Position numbers and translations under genes: made by a program
Notes under the pieces: generated by a model
Databases searched by the model: none
What the model was told of the DNA's origin: nothing
What the model saw: the letters and a program-made list of their open reading frames with translations, nothing else
Source: Prillingera fragicola
Lineage: Eukaryota; Basidiomycota; Tremellomycetes; Trichosporonales; Trichosporonaceae
Direction: 5' to 3'
Length of the DNA: 64,000 nucleotides
Assembly (NCBI GenBank): GCA_002335605.1
Contig: BEDY01000002.1
Span: forward strand, 620,001-684,000
Part shown: positions 1-12,407 of the stretch, in pieces
How positions within the stretch are numbered: position 1 is the stretch's first letter
How the letters are laid out: each line of letters starts with the position of its first letter

Positions 1-2
1 GA

Positions 3-86
3 GGCGGAGAAGACGATTCAGAGGCCGAGCGTGACCGCTTCACCACTGCCTTTACAGCTGCTGCGCGTCGAGGAGGCATGATTTAG
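3..86 (+). CDS. C-terminal fragment of an unknown protein (5' partial)
   Basis: An open frame enters from the left edge and ends at a TAG at 84-86, giving about 27 residues rich in Asp, Glu and Arg that end in RRGGMI. The other two forward frames stop at 31-33 and 79-81. Acidic and basic composition fits a real C-terminus, and the following 175 bases look like an intergenic stretch before RSA3. Too little is visible to name a family. It may equally be chance. Confidence 0.3.
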   Translation, partial: GGEDDSEAERDRFTTAFTAAARRGGMI

Positions 87-261
87 TAGGTCGAGCGGTT
101 GGGAGCGACTTGGAAACTGGTGAGTTGGTGAAGTGGAGGTCACATTGGAAAGCGTCCAGTTCCTCCACCCCTGGCCATCTTACGTAATGGCACAAAAGTT
201 GACGTCCAAGGGTCCAAGTGCAATTTCAACGACTCTCTGCAACAACACATCAATACCCACA

Positions 262-1059
262 ATGGCCGCCGACGCACCCAATCCAGCAACACGTAGGCCA
301 CGCAAGAGGAGGAGGCGCGCCGCTTCGTACTCTACCTCGTCTAGCGAAGACGACAGCAGCGATGATGACAGCAGCGACGACGACGACAAGATGGAGGTGG
401 ACGCCAAGGCCCGGGCATCCTCAAGCGGTAGCTCTAGCTCGTCTTCATCTAGCTCGGGATCGGACAGCGAGAGCAGCGATAGTAGCGACAGCGAATCGTC
501 TGGAGCGGACTCGGATTCTGACGAGGACTCGGACTCGGGCGTCAAGACCAAGAAGTCCAAGGCAGCGCCAGCAGCTCCCGTTCGTGCTGCGCGTCCCCGT
601 GGACCCACCCTCTCGCCATCGCCTCCTCCTCGCGAGATTCCATCATTCTTGCCAGCTCAGAGCGAGTCTCAAACGGATGATCGCCGCGCGGCGTTCAAGC
701 GGCTCTACATGGACAAGCTTGTCGAGGGCTTTGGTGGCGACTTGGAGCAGATGCGTGCCGTGAGTGTATCAGATTGGCGGATGAGGTAGGCTGTGGTCCT
801 GCTGCATGGCCAACTGTGCTCTACAAGATCTCGAAGGGGTTTCTAGAAGCCAGAAGTCGACTATGTGTCTAGCTCCTTCGCCGCCTTGCACCCATGACTA
901 TGCGTGGAATGCTGACCGTCTCAGGCCGACCCCACTCTGGGACCAGCCCGCCTGCAGCTCCTTATCGACTCATTGGCTGCGGGTGTCGATGTCTTTGCGG
1001 ACAAGGACCGCGTGGGCGTCGACGAGGTTGGCGTAATTCTCAACAGCAAAGCAGAGTAG
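262..1059 (+). CDS. RSA3: Ribosome assembly protein 3 (Rsa3 family)
   Basis: Nucleolar factor of 60S subunit assembly. Two exons, 262-759 and 925-1059, join in phase 0 to give 209 residues, close to the yeast length. After a basic patch (about residues 8-17) comes a long Ser/Asp/Glu low-complexity region, typical of nucleolar acidic proteins. The conserved domain starts near residue 145 (FKRLYMDKLVEGFGGDLEQM) and continues after the intron (ADPTLGPARLQLLIDSLAAG). That order matches the yeast Rsa3 C-terminus, where the block after FGDDL...LRAA leads into the LADALQ helix. The 165-base intron has donor GTGAGT and a CTGAC branch site 9 bases before the acceptor. It could hide a six-codon exon at 847-864, but the direct join aligns better. 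The ATG at 262 was chosen because the upstream open frame has no Met and looks unlike protein. It converges on the next gene, 163 bases away. Confidence 0.82.
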
Positions 1060-1222
1060 ACGCCATCCCTGCCACTTCCTGCTCATTTCCTCGCTCTCTC
1101 TCCATCTCGGCAGCTAGCGCACCGACGTTCCAGACGCACTGTACATTTTAGAGGCACTTATATGCATTCGTCATGATCGTAATAGTTTCACAGCTCTACA
1201 CACAAGAAAATACATGACTGTT

Positions 1223-4200
1223 TCAATAGGGATTGGGCAGCGGGCTCGTAGCCATCGACATGGACGGTATAGTGCCCGCCATCATGGAATACGGCATGCC
1301 CGGATGCATGGCGGGTGGCGGCTGAGCTTGCATGTGCATACCAGGCATACCAGGGATTGGCAGTGGGCGCTGAGTTGGCAGTCCCATGGCGCCCATAGGC
1401 ATATGGGGCATCATGTAGCTGCTCCAGGCCGGCGGTGGTTGATTTTTCTTGTCGTCCTTCTTATCGTCCTTCTTGTCGTCCTTCTTGCCGCCGCCGTCCT
1501 TCTTCTTGTCATCGGGTTTGCCAGGTGGCTTGGTTGGGTACGGGAGGATGCCATACATGTCGCCCGCAGACTGCCTGCCTTTCATGAGCATGAGATCCGA
1601 GAGCTCGATGTAGAGGCTGCGGCGCTGTTCACGTAGATCTCCGACCTCCTTGAGAAGAACGCGAACCTCGCCCTGGATGGATCAGCTCCGGAAAGGACGA
1701 AATCATTCATTTACTCACGGACAAGCTCTTGGAGAAGTCGTTGAGATAGCCAGTGATGTTAAAGCCAACCTGCTCGCGCGCCTGAAGCTTGGCGGCCTCC
1801 TTGGTCTCCTTGTGCTGGTTCGAGTTCTGCTCCATGACCTCGGTGGCCAGCTTGCGCAAGAATGTCACTTGACCCTCACCGGCAGCCTTGAGAGCGTCAA
1901 GAACAGCCTGGGTGCCAGGCTTCTTGTTGGCCTCGTCACGCAGCTTCTTGCCCTCGGCCTGATCGGACAACAGTTTGTCAAGAGCCTCCTGGACTTTCTT
2001 ATCGCGGGTGCCTTTCGCTGTGCGTCGTGCAACAGCCGCCTTGGTACCTTCGTCATAAACGCCACGCCAAATCTTCGTATCCCCGATGAGAGCATCAAGA
2101 GTTGTCTTGACCTCGTTGAGGGCGGCAATGTTGGCTTTGTGCCGATCCTCGGCGAGCTTGGCTGCTTCCGCCCTCTCCTTCACGGCATCGGCTTTTTCCT
2201 TGGCAGCTTCCGCTTTGTCCTTGTCGGCCTTGTCCTTGGCCGCCTTCTCGGCGGCAGCAATCTCGGCAGCGGCTTTTTGCTTGGCTACAGGTCAGCGTTG
2301 TCATTGCAGTAGGCTCACCAGCAAGCACGCGCACATCCTCGAGAGCCTTCTCCTTTGGTGGCAACTCCTTCTCCGCGGACGGCTGATCCTTGGCGGCATT
2401 CTTCTGCTCAAAGGCATCCTTGGGCTTGTCCGAAGCTTTACCAGGGGCCTTTGCCGCTGCAATTGAAGAAGGTAGAGCTGGTGCTCCTGGGTAAGCAGAT
2501 GTGTCCCCCAGAACGGGCATAGGCGACACGGTCCCTGGAGCCAGAGGAGTCTTGGGAGGCTCGACCTTGTTGGAGGTCTTGGGCCCAGCCTTGTCCCCCG
2601 CGAGCTTGGTTGCTGTCGTGTCAGAGGACTTGTCGGCAGCTGATGATAGCCCCTTGCGAGGTTGGTTGGGGCAGCAGTGTTCACAGTGAGAGGGCGCAGG
2701 ACCGGTCGTTGAGCCAGCTTTCTCGCTGCCAGCCGTCCCGCCAGGAGGCACTCCATCTGGAGGTCCGCCAGCAGTGGCAAACGGTGCGCCAGGCAAATTC
2801 TTCTTGGGATCTCCGGGAGCGAATCCTGTGTCGCTCGACAAGTCACTCTTGGAAGACTTGAGGCTACCATCGAGCAAGGGAACTTTGAGAGGTTTCGGAC
2901 TGCCCTTGCCAGCGCCGCCAGCTGTCTCCTTCAGAGGCTCAGGAGCAGCTTGAACGACGTCAGAGAACCTAGTAGTCTTCTTGGGCGGCTCGGAAACTAC
3001 CGGGGGTCCTTCAATTAGCGTCTTGTCTCCTGGCTTCCCGGTTGGAGGGATAGGCAGAGAGCCCTTTGTGATGTTCCCATCGACGGCATTTGGCACATTG
3101 GCGAGATCTTGATTAGGAACAGGCTTTCGAAGAATGCCGCTGCTTGCAGGCTTCTTGCCACCTTCGTTGGGCTTGTCAGCCTTGGAGCCTAAAGCTTCGT
3201 CTTTCCCTGCATTGTCGCTTGCCGTGGGGACATTGTGGCTGACATTCAGAAGCCTCTCCTGGTCGTGCTTCGGAGGGTTTGTGGTCCACTCCTTGGCTGG
3301 CGGCTTGTGGGGCTTGCTAGCGAGATTGGCATGTGTCGTTGACACCGGTGGAACCGATCCAGCCGGTGACGCTGTGGGCTGGTCATCCAGCATGGCCGCT
3401 GGTGGAGCCGCGGACCCAGCCGTCCGAACATGGTCAATGCCTGCAATCGGTGGAGGAGGTCCGCCAGAATACTGTCTGGTGGTTTTGACGGTGTGGACAG
3501 GACTCTTGCAGTTGCCAGGGTCGTGTATGATCTCCTCCACCTCCTCGGTGATCATCTTGCCAGGTGGCCGCGGAGAGGTAAGCTTGGTCGTCGCGAGAGG
3601 CGATGGAGTCGTGAGCGGCCGCCCAGTGTGGGGGTTGATGCGGGCACTGGACGAGGAGGATGACTTGCCGTGCGAATGGTGAGAGCCGTGTATCTCAACA
3701 ATCTTCTCCTTGTCCTTCTCCTTTATCACCTCCTTGATCACTTCCTTGTGGCCCTTGTCTCGATCGTGAACATGCGATACACTGTCATCAGGCGCGAGGG
3801 TGGGAGGATGGTGCTTGTGACCAAGTTCAGAGACTGCCGTCAGCGCTAATGCGGCACGCTCACTCACCCTTGTCGAGCAGAGCATCCAGAACCTTGGAAG
3901 TCTCTTCCTTCTTTGCGCGCTCCGCTGCCTCCTCAAAGTCAGCTTGAGTGGGCGCCCGAGGTGCTGCCTTCACGCCAACGACAATTCTGTCGCCCACCAT
4001 GACAGTGCCGTCGGGAAGCACACGACCTTGTACGTGGTTTGCCTCTGGTGCGACTGCCACCAAAGGTGCCGTGGGGTCCGCGGTGCCTTGAATGCCGTCG
4101 ACAATCTCGCCCGACGTGAGACGAACAGTACCATCAGGAAGCACACGAGCGTGCACCCGTTCGGGCCGCATGTCGTTCTGAGCAGACTTAATCAAGTTGA

Positions 4201-7200
4201 TAATCTCCGCAAACTTGTTGCCATGACCCTCGTCAATGTCCTTCAATCGGCCGTTCATGTCATTGAGGAAACGTCCGATCTCATTCTGCTGCTCCCCGGT
4301 AGTTGATCCAAGACCCTCGAGATGGTTGAGCCTGCGCCACTCACTACCCCTGTCGGTCGTCGAGGAAGAGGTAGAACTTGAGGCAGGAACCATGCTGGGA
4401 GGATTTATACTGGTTGGTGCCGCATTGTTGCTGCCAACATTAACTGTAACGTTTGGCATCAACAGAGGGGCCGTTTTAGGGGTGGCAATTTCATCATCGG
4501 CAGCTGACGTGGTCGAGGAAGACGTCGAGGAAGTCTTGGTGGACTTCTTGGACTTTACAGTGTGAGACTTGCTCGCCGACGGCGAATGCGGGCCAACACT
4601 GGAGTCGTGGCTGGTTGTGTTGCCAAGACCGCTCTCCGCACGAAATCGAGTGGGACCGAAGATACCACCAAGAGGTCCAAAGCCGTAGTTGGGTCGCCAA
4701 CCGGGATTCATGGGCGGACGGAAGCCGAAGCCATACCTCTGGAACCCCGGGGGGCGCTGAGCAAAGGCCGGGTTGATGTAGGGCTGAGACAACGGAGTAC
4801 GCCCTCGGGTACCCCAGCGACTGAGCGGAGGCCTACGTTGGAAGCCAGGAGGTCCACCGCCAAATGGCCTGTGGCTCGGGTCACGAGGCAAGTTGTAAGC
4901 AGAATGTGGGGGCCTTGGAAGATGCGCGGCGTCATTGATCGGCGTCGGCAAGTCGTGCGGTCGAGGTGTTGGAGGCGTTCTCTTGCGTGCCCGAGGGGAG
5001 CCGGGGTCTTTGGAACTGGTTGAAGACTGTTCAGCAGCCTCGCGGCCGTATGTACGGTAGGGAAGAGGAGCTGTGTCGGCTTGAGGAATCGCTGGGGCCG
5101 CACCAAGGTGACGCGGCTGAATCACAGCGTCGGGCACCATCGGGTGCAGCGGCACCGCAGAAGGATCATCAGCCTTCCACAGCTGCGCGCTCAGACCAGG
5201 AGGCGGCCCGGTTCGAGGGTGTTTGGCAGCTTGTGGCGGTTGGGAAGGCGGGAGGTTTCGAATTTCCATCTCATCGTCAAACTCCCGGTCAGCGATGGGC
5301 TCGTTGAGCAGAGACTCAGGGATCTTGAGCGGCGTCGAGACGGTAGAATGCGGGGGAGCACGGGGTAGTTCGAGCTGCTCTTCTGAGAGACTGCCACCTT
5401 CGTACCAATCTCCGGTCTCTAGTGAGTCCGACTTCGTCCCGGAGGTCGATGGTTTCCGTGCGGAGCGATAACCAACCACATGGTCCTCCACCTGGTGCAG
5501 AATCTGCTGCAAGAGCATCTGGATGTGTGGAAGCGTCATGTCTCGAGAGGACTCGAGCTCAAGCGATACCCTTCGGGTTTTGCCAAACTCCCTGGTGAGC
5601 TCGTCTTGCCTCGCCAAGACCATACTGATCATCGACTCCATTCCTGCGAGGCGATCTGTCACCGCTGCAGGAATGATGACAGCGGGAGGCGTAACCACGC
5701 GGGCCGTTTCTACTGACGACTCCGATTCGGCATCGCTGTCGTCTGACACAGTGTCGATGTCGTAAGACGAATAGCTGGAAGTCGAAGAACTCGAGGATGA
5801 AGACGGTGATGAAGGGGGGCTGGTCTCCTTGGTGGGGACAGGAGGCGGCATGTCCTTGACACGTTTCAGCAGAGTCAAGCTGTCCAATCGGCTCAGCTTC
5901 TCTAGCTTGGAAAGGTGGTCAAGCATTCCCAACTGACTTTCTAAGCCTGGGACCCGCCCTGCAAGAGCCTCAATTCGATTGAGCTGTGCCTGTCGGCCAT
6001 TCTCTTGCCCGTATAGGTAGTCTACCATGCGAAACAAGACATTGTCTTCGGTACGCCCCATGGGGCGGGGAGGAGCTGACCTGGTTGCTGCAGACGAGGA
6101 GAGGATGGATGCCGAGGTGGTGGACGAGGTCGCACTGGCGGTCGAAGCATAGGAAGTCTCGGGAAGCAGCCAATGACTCTCTGTCAATGTAGCACTCGAA
6201 GTCGACGTTGATAGGGATGGGTCAAGCGGCGGGACAGGCTTGCGATTGTGTGTTCTTGGTCCAGCCGGAGACATGCCAGCAGCTCGTGAGGAAGGGGCTG
6301 ACCCAATTGACTCTGGATCACCAGAGATCGATGTGGCAGTGTACGAAGCCACAGTGGCTGGCGTCTTTGGCGTGCGCATTTGCGGAGCGGTTGCGAACGT
6401 CGGCATGGACCCAGCAGTCGTGAAGTGGTCGAGTGTCGAACCCTGACTTGCCATAGTATACGCACTGTCGTGCGCCGAGTGGTAGGACGAGTACTCGGGC
6501 ACTGAGAAATAATTGCTAGACCGGCCAGACACCTGGGAGTCGTAGGGGAGATTCCAAGAGGTTGGTGCTATGCTTCCTGCGGTTGAACGGCGTTCCAAAC
6601 CGGCGACAGAGGCATAGTTTGTGTCTGGCTCGCTGACTGGAGTGCTCGGTCGACTAGAAAGGTCTGATGTCGTAGGCAGTTGGCCAGTACGGTCGGTGAT
6701 AAATGAGCGTCGAGCACTAGGAGAAGATGCGGAGACTCCATGGCTGCTCGACCTGGGCGATGGTGGTGCGGAGCTTGCAGATTTTCCGCGAGGTGATGAT
6801 ACTAAGTTCCTGTACGAGAAAGATGCTGCCGGTATACGAAGGCCAGAGTCTGCAGATGGAGACTTGGAGAGGGGAATAGGTCGAGCAGACGAGTAGGCAG
6901 ATGGACCGCTAGCGAGAGAAGAGTTGGACAGCCACGATGGTGGTGGCTTTGCGCCTAGAGGAGACGATATAGCTTGAGAGTACATTGACGGCACCGACGC
7001 AGTCACGTAGTCGCTCTTAGCCGTCGGTGAAGCCATGCCCAGTCGCGGGCTCCCGGAACCAGTGGCTGTGCCGTACAAGTTCCGTGGAGCACTCTCAAAT
7101 TCTGGCCCTTGGGACGCCGCGATGTAATGAGTGCCTCCTGGCGAGGTGGTATAGGTGGCAGGCGCTTCGAGAGCAGGGCTGCGACTCTCGCTGGCCGTGT

Positions 7201-10112
7201 GATATACACTAGGAGAGCTTGCTGTGCTTGTAGTAACGACAGCGGTGCTTGGTGACAGAGTATTTCGGTAAGTGCCTCCTCCCCATGAAGGAGATAACGG
7301 GGTGTCACTCTCGCCAGATATCACCGATGCTGTAGAACCACTCGGAGTGTGCTGCCGACCTGGGACCATAATGGGTGTTCGAGGAGACGAGCCGGAGCCA
7401 GAACGCGAGCTACCGCTTGAACCGCCACTAGAAAGTGGACCACCCGCCGCAGCTAACTTGACAATGGGAGTAGGTTGTTCGTGTGCGGCGGCAAAACAGT
7501 CATCTCCCTCGTGCGCGGAGGCGTACCCGTATGGTGCCATAGTGGTTGAATGACCCACAGAAGTACCATGTTGTTGTCCAGGGAAGTTATCGGTCTGATG
7601 GACCCCAAAAGACAAAGCGGCTTCTGATGCTACGTCTTCAAATTGAGACAGAGCAACTTCGGCTGATGGCTGCGAAATGTCTCCCGAGCTCCCAGACTGT
7701 GCAGTTTCGTACAGAGCCCTTGTCATGATAGATGACTGAGAAGATGCCAAGTGTTCACGTCCGTATCCGCCTTGGGTTGGTGGCATAGGCGGGTCATACA
7801 GGGTGTAGCGTCGAGGTTCAGAGTCTTTCGGCTGATCAACCGATACACCAGATGCCTCCACTGGCGGGGAGGCAGGCCAGCTCCTCGTGGAGGCGTTGTA
7901 TGCTGATGGAGTGGGCGTTCCATGGACCGATGATGCAAACATGGTGCCGGGCGCTGTGCGCGGTGAGAGGAGCGTAGTCGGGGATACAGCATCGCGCGTG
8001 ATCGAGGGTGTTGCGAAGGGTGCTGTCTGGAACGAATATATCTCAGCAAGCGACTCCTGGGGTGAATGCGTGCGTGAAAATGCAGCTGACAGCGGGCGAG
8101 GCGATGTACGAGGCGATGCCTCTACACACTCGCGCAGATTGATCTCGCTTGCAGCCCTGTTGATTGAGCGGGTGGACTTGAGGCGGCGAGAGTCGCGCGA
8201 TGCCAGCGACATTAGTTGGCCGCCGGCCGTGGAGATCACAGCATCGTCCAATGTCTCAGTGGGAGATCGTGCCAGTCCACGAGCAAAGTACGTCGAGGCA
8301 GAGCCACTGTCGACACTAATGTGCGAGCGCATGGATGGTGCCCGGTTCACGGTCTTTGTCGTCGCAATTACGGCTGAAATAGCGTCGATCCAGCGCACTG
8401 CCAGTCAGCATTACCCCAGCCATTTAGCTCTCACCTCGTTCAGTCGCACTGTCTGTGCCTAAGCGTTCCACGCCGTCGTCATAGATGAGCTTAAACGGCG
8501 AGAGGAAGCCTGGCAGCTCGCCACCTTGTCGCAAGGCCGCCTCGGTACCAATATCATCGTGTCCAGAAGGGTTGGTGGGCGACGACAATGACCGAATCTC
8601 TGACAAATGTGAGCTACAAACATGCACAGCGTGGGGCATCACCGACTCACCGTCGCAGAACTCAAAGCTTAGGCGAACTCGAGCCAGCATACCGTCGGCC
8701 GTGCGCCACACCAAAACTAGGCCGTCTTGGTGCAGTTGCGCATCCGCGTGCACCCACGAGTACCCGTCAGGATCACCCTCCTCGTGCACGTTGAGATAAT
8801 AAAGGGTTCCGGTGCGCAAAGGCTAATGTCAGCCTTAATCAAGCCAAAAACTCACCTCTGAGAGACGCATACGGAAAAGACCGTCGTTTGGTGAAGACTG
8901 CGCCACAGGCAAAGGTGGCAAAGCCCCTGGCCGTGAGGGTGCCCGAGGAAGTGAATGCGCTTCTGGAGAACGTGCTGTGCCACCATCAGAGCCCTCTTTC
9001 TGCGTTGCGGTATTCTTCTTGCGGCGAATGCTGAGGTTCCAGGTGCGGTGGCCCGAATGCCCAAAACCGTCAGTGGCGTCCGTCTTTGTGCGCCACGAGG
9101 CTATCCTTGCGCTCACAGATGGTATCTGCGGCTGTGAGGTAGTGGGCGAGGCTGGCGAGAGTGGTGCCGAGATAGTCTTGGCGGTACCGGGGGCACTAGG
9201 TTGATTGCGAGGTGGCGGTGGTGCGTCGGGGACGAGCTGCTGTGACTGTTTACCCGCCTGTACCGCGGAACGAAAGGCTGCCGCAGCCGATGATGGGGGC
9301 GCATCCGTTTTAGTCTCAAAGCGCTTGATGAGGTCCTTTGCGGACGCGCGGTGCGTCGGACCCGCGGGCAGTGTCGCCGAACCAGATGTTGGGCGCCGTG
9401 GTGTCCCACCAGACAACTTCTTGGGTGTTGGTCTCCCCGAGTCCATGCCACTGGGCTCTGAACGTTCCGAGAGGGTCTCCAGGACATCTTGCGGAGGGCG
9501 CTGGGGAACCCGAATGCCAAGACCCACCAAAGGTGGTGCCGAAGGTGCAAAAAAGCTCGGCGAGACTGGTGGGGCAAGCATGTATGCTGCAGAGCCCGCA
9601 GATGAGCTGGAGTCGGAAGGCGATTTTGGTGACAGTGGCGGTATGGCGTCTTGTGGGGTCAGGCTGGGTGGCATCCAGTTGTCTGGGCTACCAGCAGGTT
9701 GTGTTGAAGGCCGAAGCAAAGTTGAAGAACCACTGGAGGCAGTATGGTATGCACCAGACATACTGGAGCCCGAATCAGATAGCTCCTTCTGTAAGTGGGG
9801 TGGACTTGATGTGCCGGCAGCGGGAGGCTGAGAGAAAACATTCTTCAACAGCGCGATGGTGTCGTAGGCATCCTTGTACGGTCTGTTAAAGGATGTGTTG
9901 CTCATCATCGAATGGCCACGCTCCAATGTGGCACCACCAGGTGAAGAGGATGGCGTGGTGGCAATGCCGGACAGTGGGGAACGGGATGGTCCAGGTGCGA
10001 GGAGGTCACCGTCGCGGGGTTCAGCGAGGGCTGTGAGAGCCTCCACGACAGGTGAGCCCTCTTCGGAGGGGCGCCACCGTCGCGGAGTTGGCGACAGCGG
10101 CGGCTGGGACAT
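1223..10112 (-). CDS. Very long PH-domain protein with disordered centre and coiled-coil C-terminus
   Basis: Seven exons give about 2,884 residues; introns lie at 8823-8855, 8600-8650, 8398-8434, 3834-3867, 2285-2318 and 1673-1718. The first ~410 residues are Ser/Pro-rich. A PH domain spans exons 1-4: it opens at GLFRMRLSE, continues through LRTGTLYYLNVHEEGD and a variable loop, and ends in the helix with the invariant Trp (VRWIDAISAV). A ~1,400-residue low-complexity region follows. Near its end is a tandem motif, RVLPDGTV, twice. The C-terminal part has a charged helical coiled coil (KADKDKAEAAKEKADA) and ends in Lys/Asp repeats and a Met/Pro-rich tail. This architecture suggests a cortical or septation scaffold binding phosphoinositides, but that is inference; I do not recognise a named ortholog. 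Each junction keeps frame and has a GTGAG donor, which is why I join what could be read as three genes. Confidence 0.78.
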
Positions 10113-10396
10113 GGAGCAAGCAATGGGTATCAGTAATGGATGCAGCTACAGTTAGAGATGACAATGTAAGAGGCGTGATTGATTTTGCGCTGCGTGTTGA
10201 CTTCCATGTTGAGCTTTGGCCACCTGTTTGGTGATTGCGCACTGGGCGTATCTGCGTATGTGTGTGCGAATTGGCCAGTCGGGCGAAGCAAGCCACTGCG
10301 CACTTTGGCTTTGTTTCGAGGCCCCAAAAACGGTCGTGTACCCCACGCTCGCCAGGTGATGATGATATGCCATGACTAGTACAACAAGCTCCATGC

Positions 10397-12116
10397 TCAC
10401 TTCTGCTCCCGGATAACCGCCTCTGAGAATCGTGTTAGCAATGCGTCTCGTTGCAGTCCTGCTGTGGTGCCTACTTTTGCGCTCGGCCTTGGGCTTTTCC
10501 TTGCCAGCCCGAGAGTGCTTGCGACGGCGGTCCTCCTTGGTCTTTCCAGCCTCGATCATCGTACGCTTGAGCTGAACGGCGTTGTGAATACTTCCTGGCA
10601 CATGTCGTCTCTCGGCCACGGAGCGGACCTGCTTCTCTGATGACCACTGTTCCACCAGCTTCTGGCGGTACTCGATGGCTTGACGTTCCTTGGTAGAAAC
10701 GGGGCCGAGCTTTTGCGACGCATTGGACTTCCATATCCGCACGTTGCCGTCGTCCGATGCCGACAGGACAAAGTCGGCGGTTGGAGTATACGTGACATCA
10801 AAGACGCTGTGTTGTTCAGCCACATGCCCCCTTTCACGCCCATGGTCAGTGCTCACCGCTGCATGCGCTTCGTGTGGTAAACATCGCGCGATTTGCCAGC
10901 ATCGCGCTTCCAGAGGCGAACTGTGCGGTCGTAGGATCCTGACACAAACTCTTCTCCGGTTGGGCCTGGAACAGGTTAGCAAATTGAAATGCGCACGGTG
11001 CTTTTCGCCTCCACTCACTCCAGTCACAACCCATTACACCACCAACATGTCCATTGTAGATCTGGGTCGGCGTCTCGAGGTTGCGGATGTCGTAGGTGTA
11101 GAGATTGTGGTCCTCGGAGGCGAGGAGCATGACAGTTGGGAGGGTCGGGCACCATGAGAGCTGGTTTGAGCGCATAGCCATGACAATGCGACGCTCAGCC
11201 TTGCCAGTGCGAATGTCATACAGACACATGGTCCGGTCGTTGCCGACTGACGCCAAGACACTCGTCTCGCTCTGGTTAAAGCGAACACTCGAGACAGTCT
11301 CCAGCGACGAACCAAACTGAAGCGTTGACAATGGGCTGGAACGAGCCTCATCCCAGATCTGGACCACGTTGGAACCAGTTGCAAAGACGGCGTCACTGCG
11401 ATGGTGGTCAATGCCATTGAAGCCGTTTTTCGAGTTGTAGATCATGCTAGGCTCGAGGTTAAGGGATACGGCATTACGCTTGCCCTCGTCCATCGCAAGA
11501 GTTCCGGCGTCATCATCCGCGTCCTCTCCCACCGCTCCTGCCACATCCAAAGTGTCATCCGCCTCCTCCTCCTCTACGCGCATGCCAGGGGCAAACGCCT
11601 TGGAGCGCCAAATCTTGATCGTGCCGTCGAGCTTGCCGCAAGTAACCAGTCCACGCTTGCCGTCACGAGCTTCAGAGGTCCAACACACTCCGCCGACCAT
11701 GCCGCGATGGGCGTCGATCTTGAGTAGAGCACGGCGCTGCGACAACGAATGAACAATGACCTCTCCATCACCACCACCGGCAGCCACAATCGAGACGCGG
11801 CGAGGGTCCTTGCCTAGGCAGTAGACACCATCCTGGTGGCCGCCGAGTGAGTCAACGAATGGCTTGGCGAACATGCGGTCGAGCTTAGCTGCGGTCACTG
11901 CACGGGTGTACTCGCGAGGCTTGGAGAACGGATGAAGATGAGGAGCCAAGTTTCGCTGCAGAGGATGAGGCGCAGTAGAGCTGGGAGGTCAGCGACGCCA
12001 GGGAAGCAACACGTACGAAGAAGGCAGGTGGTCGTCCAGCGACCGGGAGATCATTTTGATCTTCTGAAAGAAGTGAGCATGGATATTGACCCGCACAGCA
12101 AAGACACACGTACCAT
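10397..12116 (-). CDS. SOF1: Sof1/DCAF13, WD40 component of the U3 snoRNP (SSU processome)
   Basis: Needed for early 18S rRNA processing in the nucleolus. The N-terminus (KIKMISRSLDD), the block HPFSKPREYTRAV...FAKPFVDSLGGHQDGVY, several WD repeats (GTIKIWRSK, GNDRTMCLYDIRTG, SASDDGNVRIWKS) and the basic tail RRKHSRAGKEKPKAERKK all match Sof1. Length is about 490 residues, as in yeast. Six exons are inferred. The first is only the ATG (12114-12116), followed by a 50-base intron at 12064-12113; the product then begins M-KIK, as in yeast. The last intron has donor GTAGGC, and its use gives the family ending AVIREQK; reading through instead would give an unrelated tail of about 100 residues. The gene is divergent from the UIM protein and lies only 284 bases upstream of the PH gene on the same strand. 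Confidence 0.93.
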
Positions 12117-12407
12117 AGTGGAAAATAAGCTATCAGCTAATGTCCGGAGATGGTTCTAATGTCTATCTGGTCGATGCTGGTACCGAAACTGGCAGGCAAT
12201 GGTCGTCGCTCGTCGTGTGAAGGTACTCCAGTTCCAAAATCGAGATTGTCGGTGGCAAATCTTAGGTGGCTGCTACACGTCATTTTGATTTCGTCCAGTA
12301 TCACACTATCAAAAGCGCGTCAACACGACTACAGTAAGCCTGGTGGAGGCTGAAAGTGGTTGAATTGTCAGTCGCGTCGCATCCTCAAGAGCATCCTTTC
12401 GCCACCT
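12117..12407. promoter_or_regulatory. Shared promoter between SOF1 and the UIM-like gene
   Basis: A 291-base gap separates two head-to-head start codons. It must hold both promoters and 5' leaders. I see no clear TATA element and no conserved site that I can name. Confidence 0.45.

Noticed and set aside
10152..10396. Extension of SOF1 by reading through its last intron (over 100 extra residues)
   Set aside because: A GTAGGC...TTCTCAG intron gives the expected family ending AVIREQK and a stop at 10397; the read-through tail resembles no Sof1 protein.
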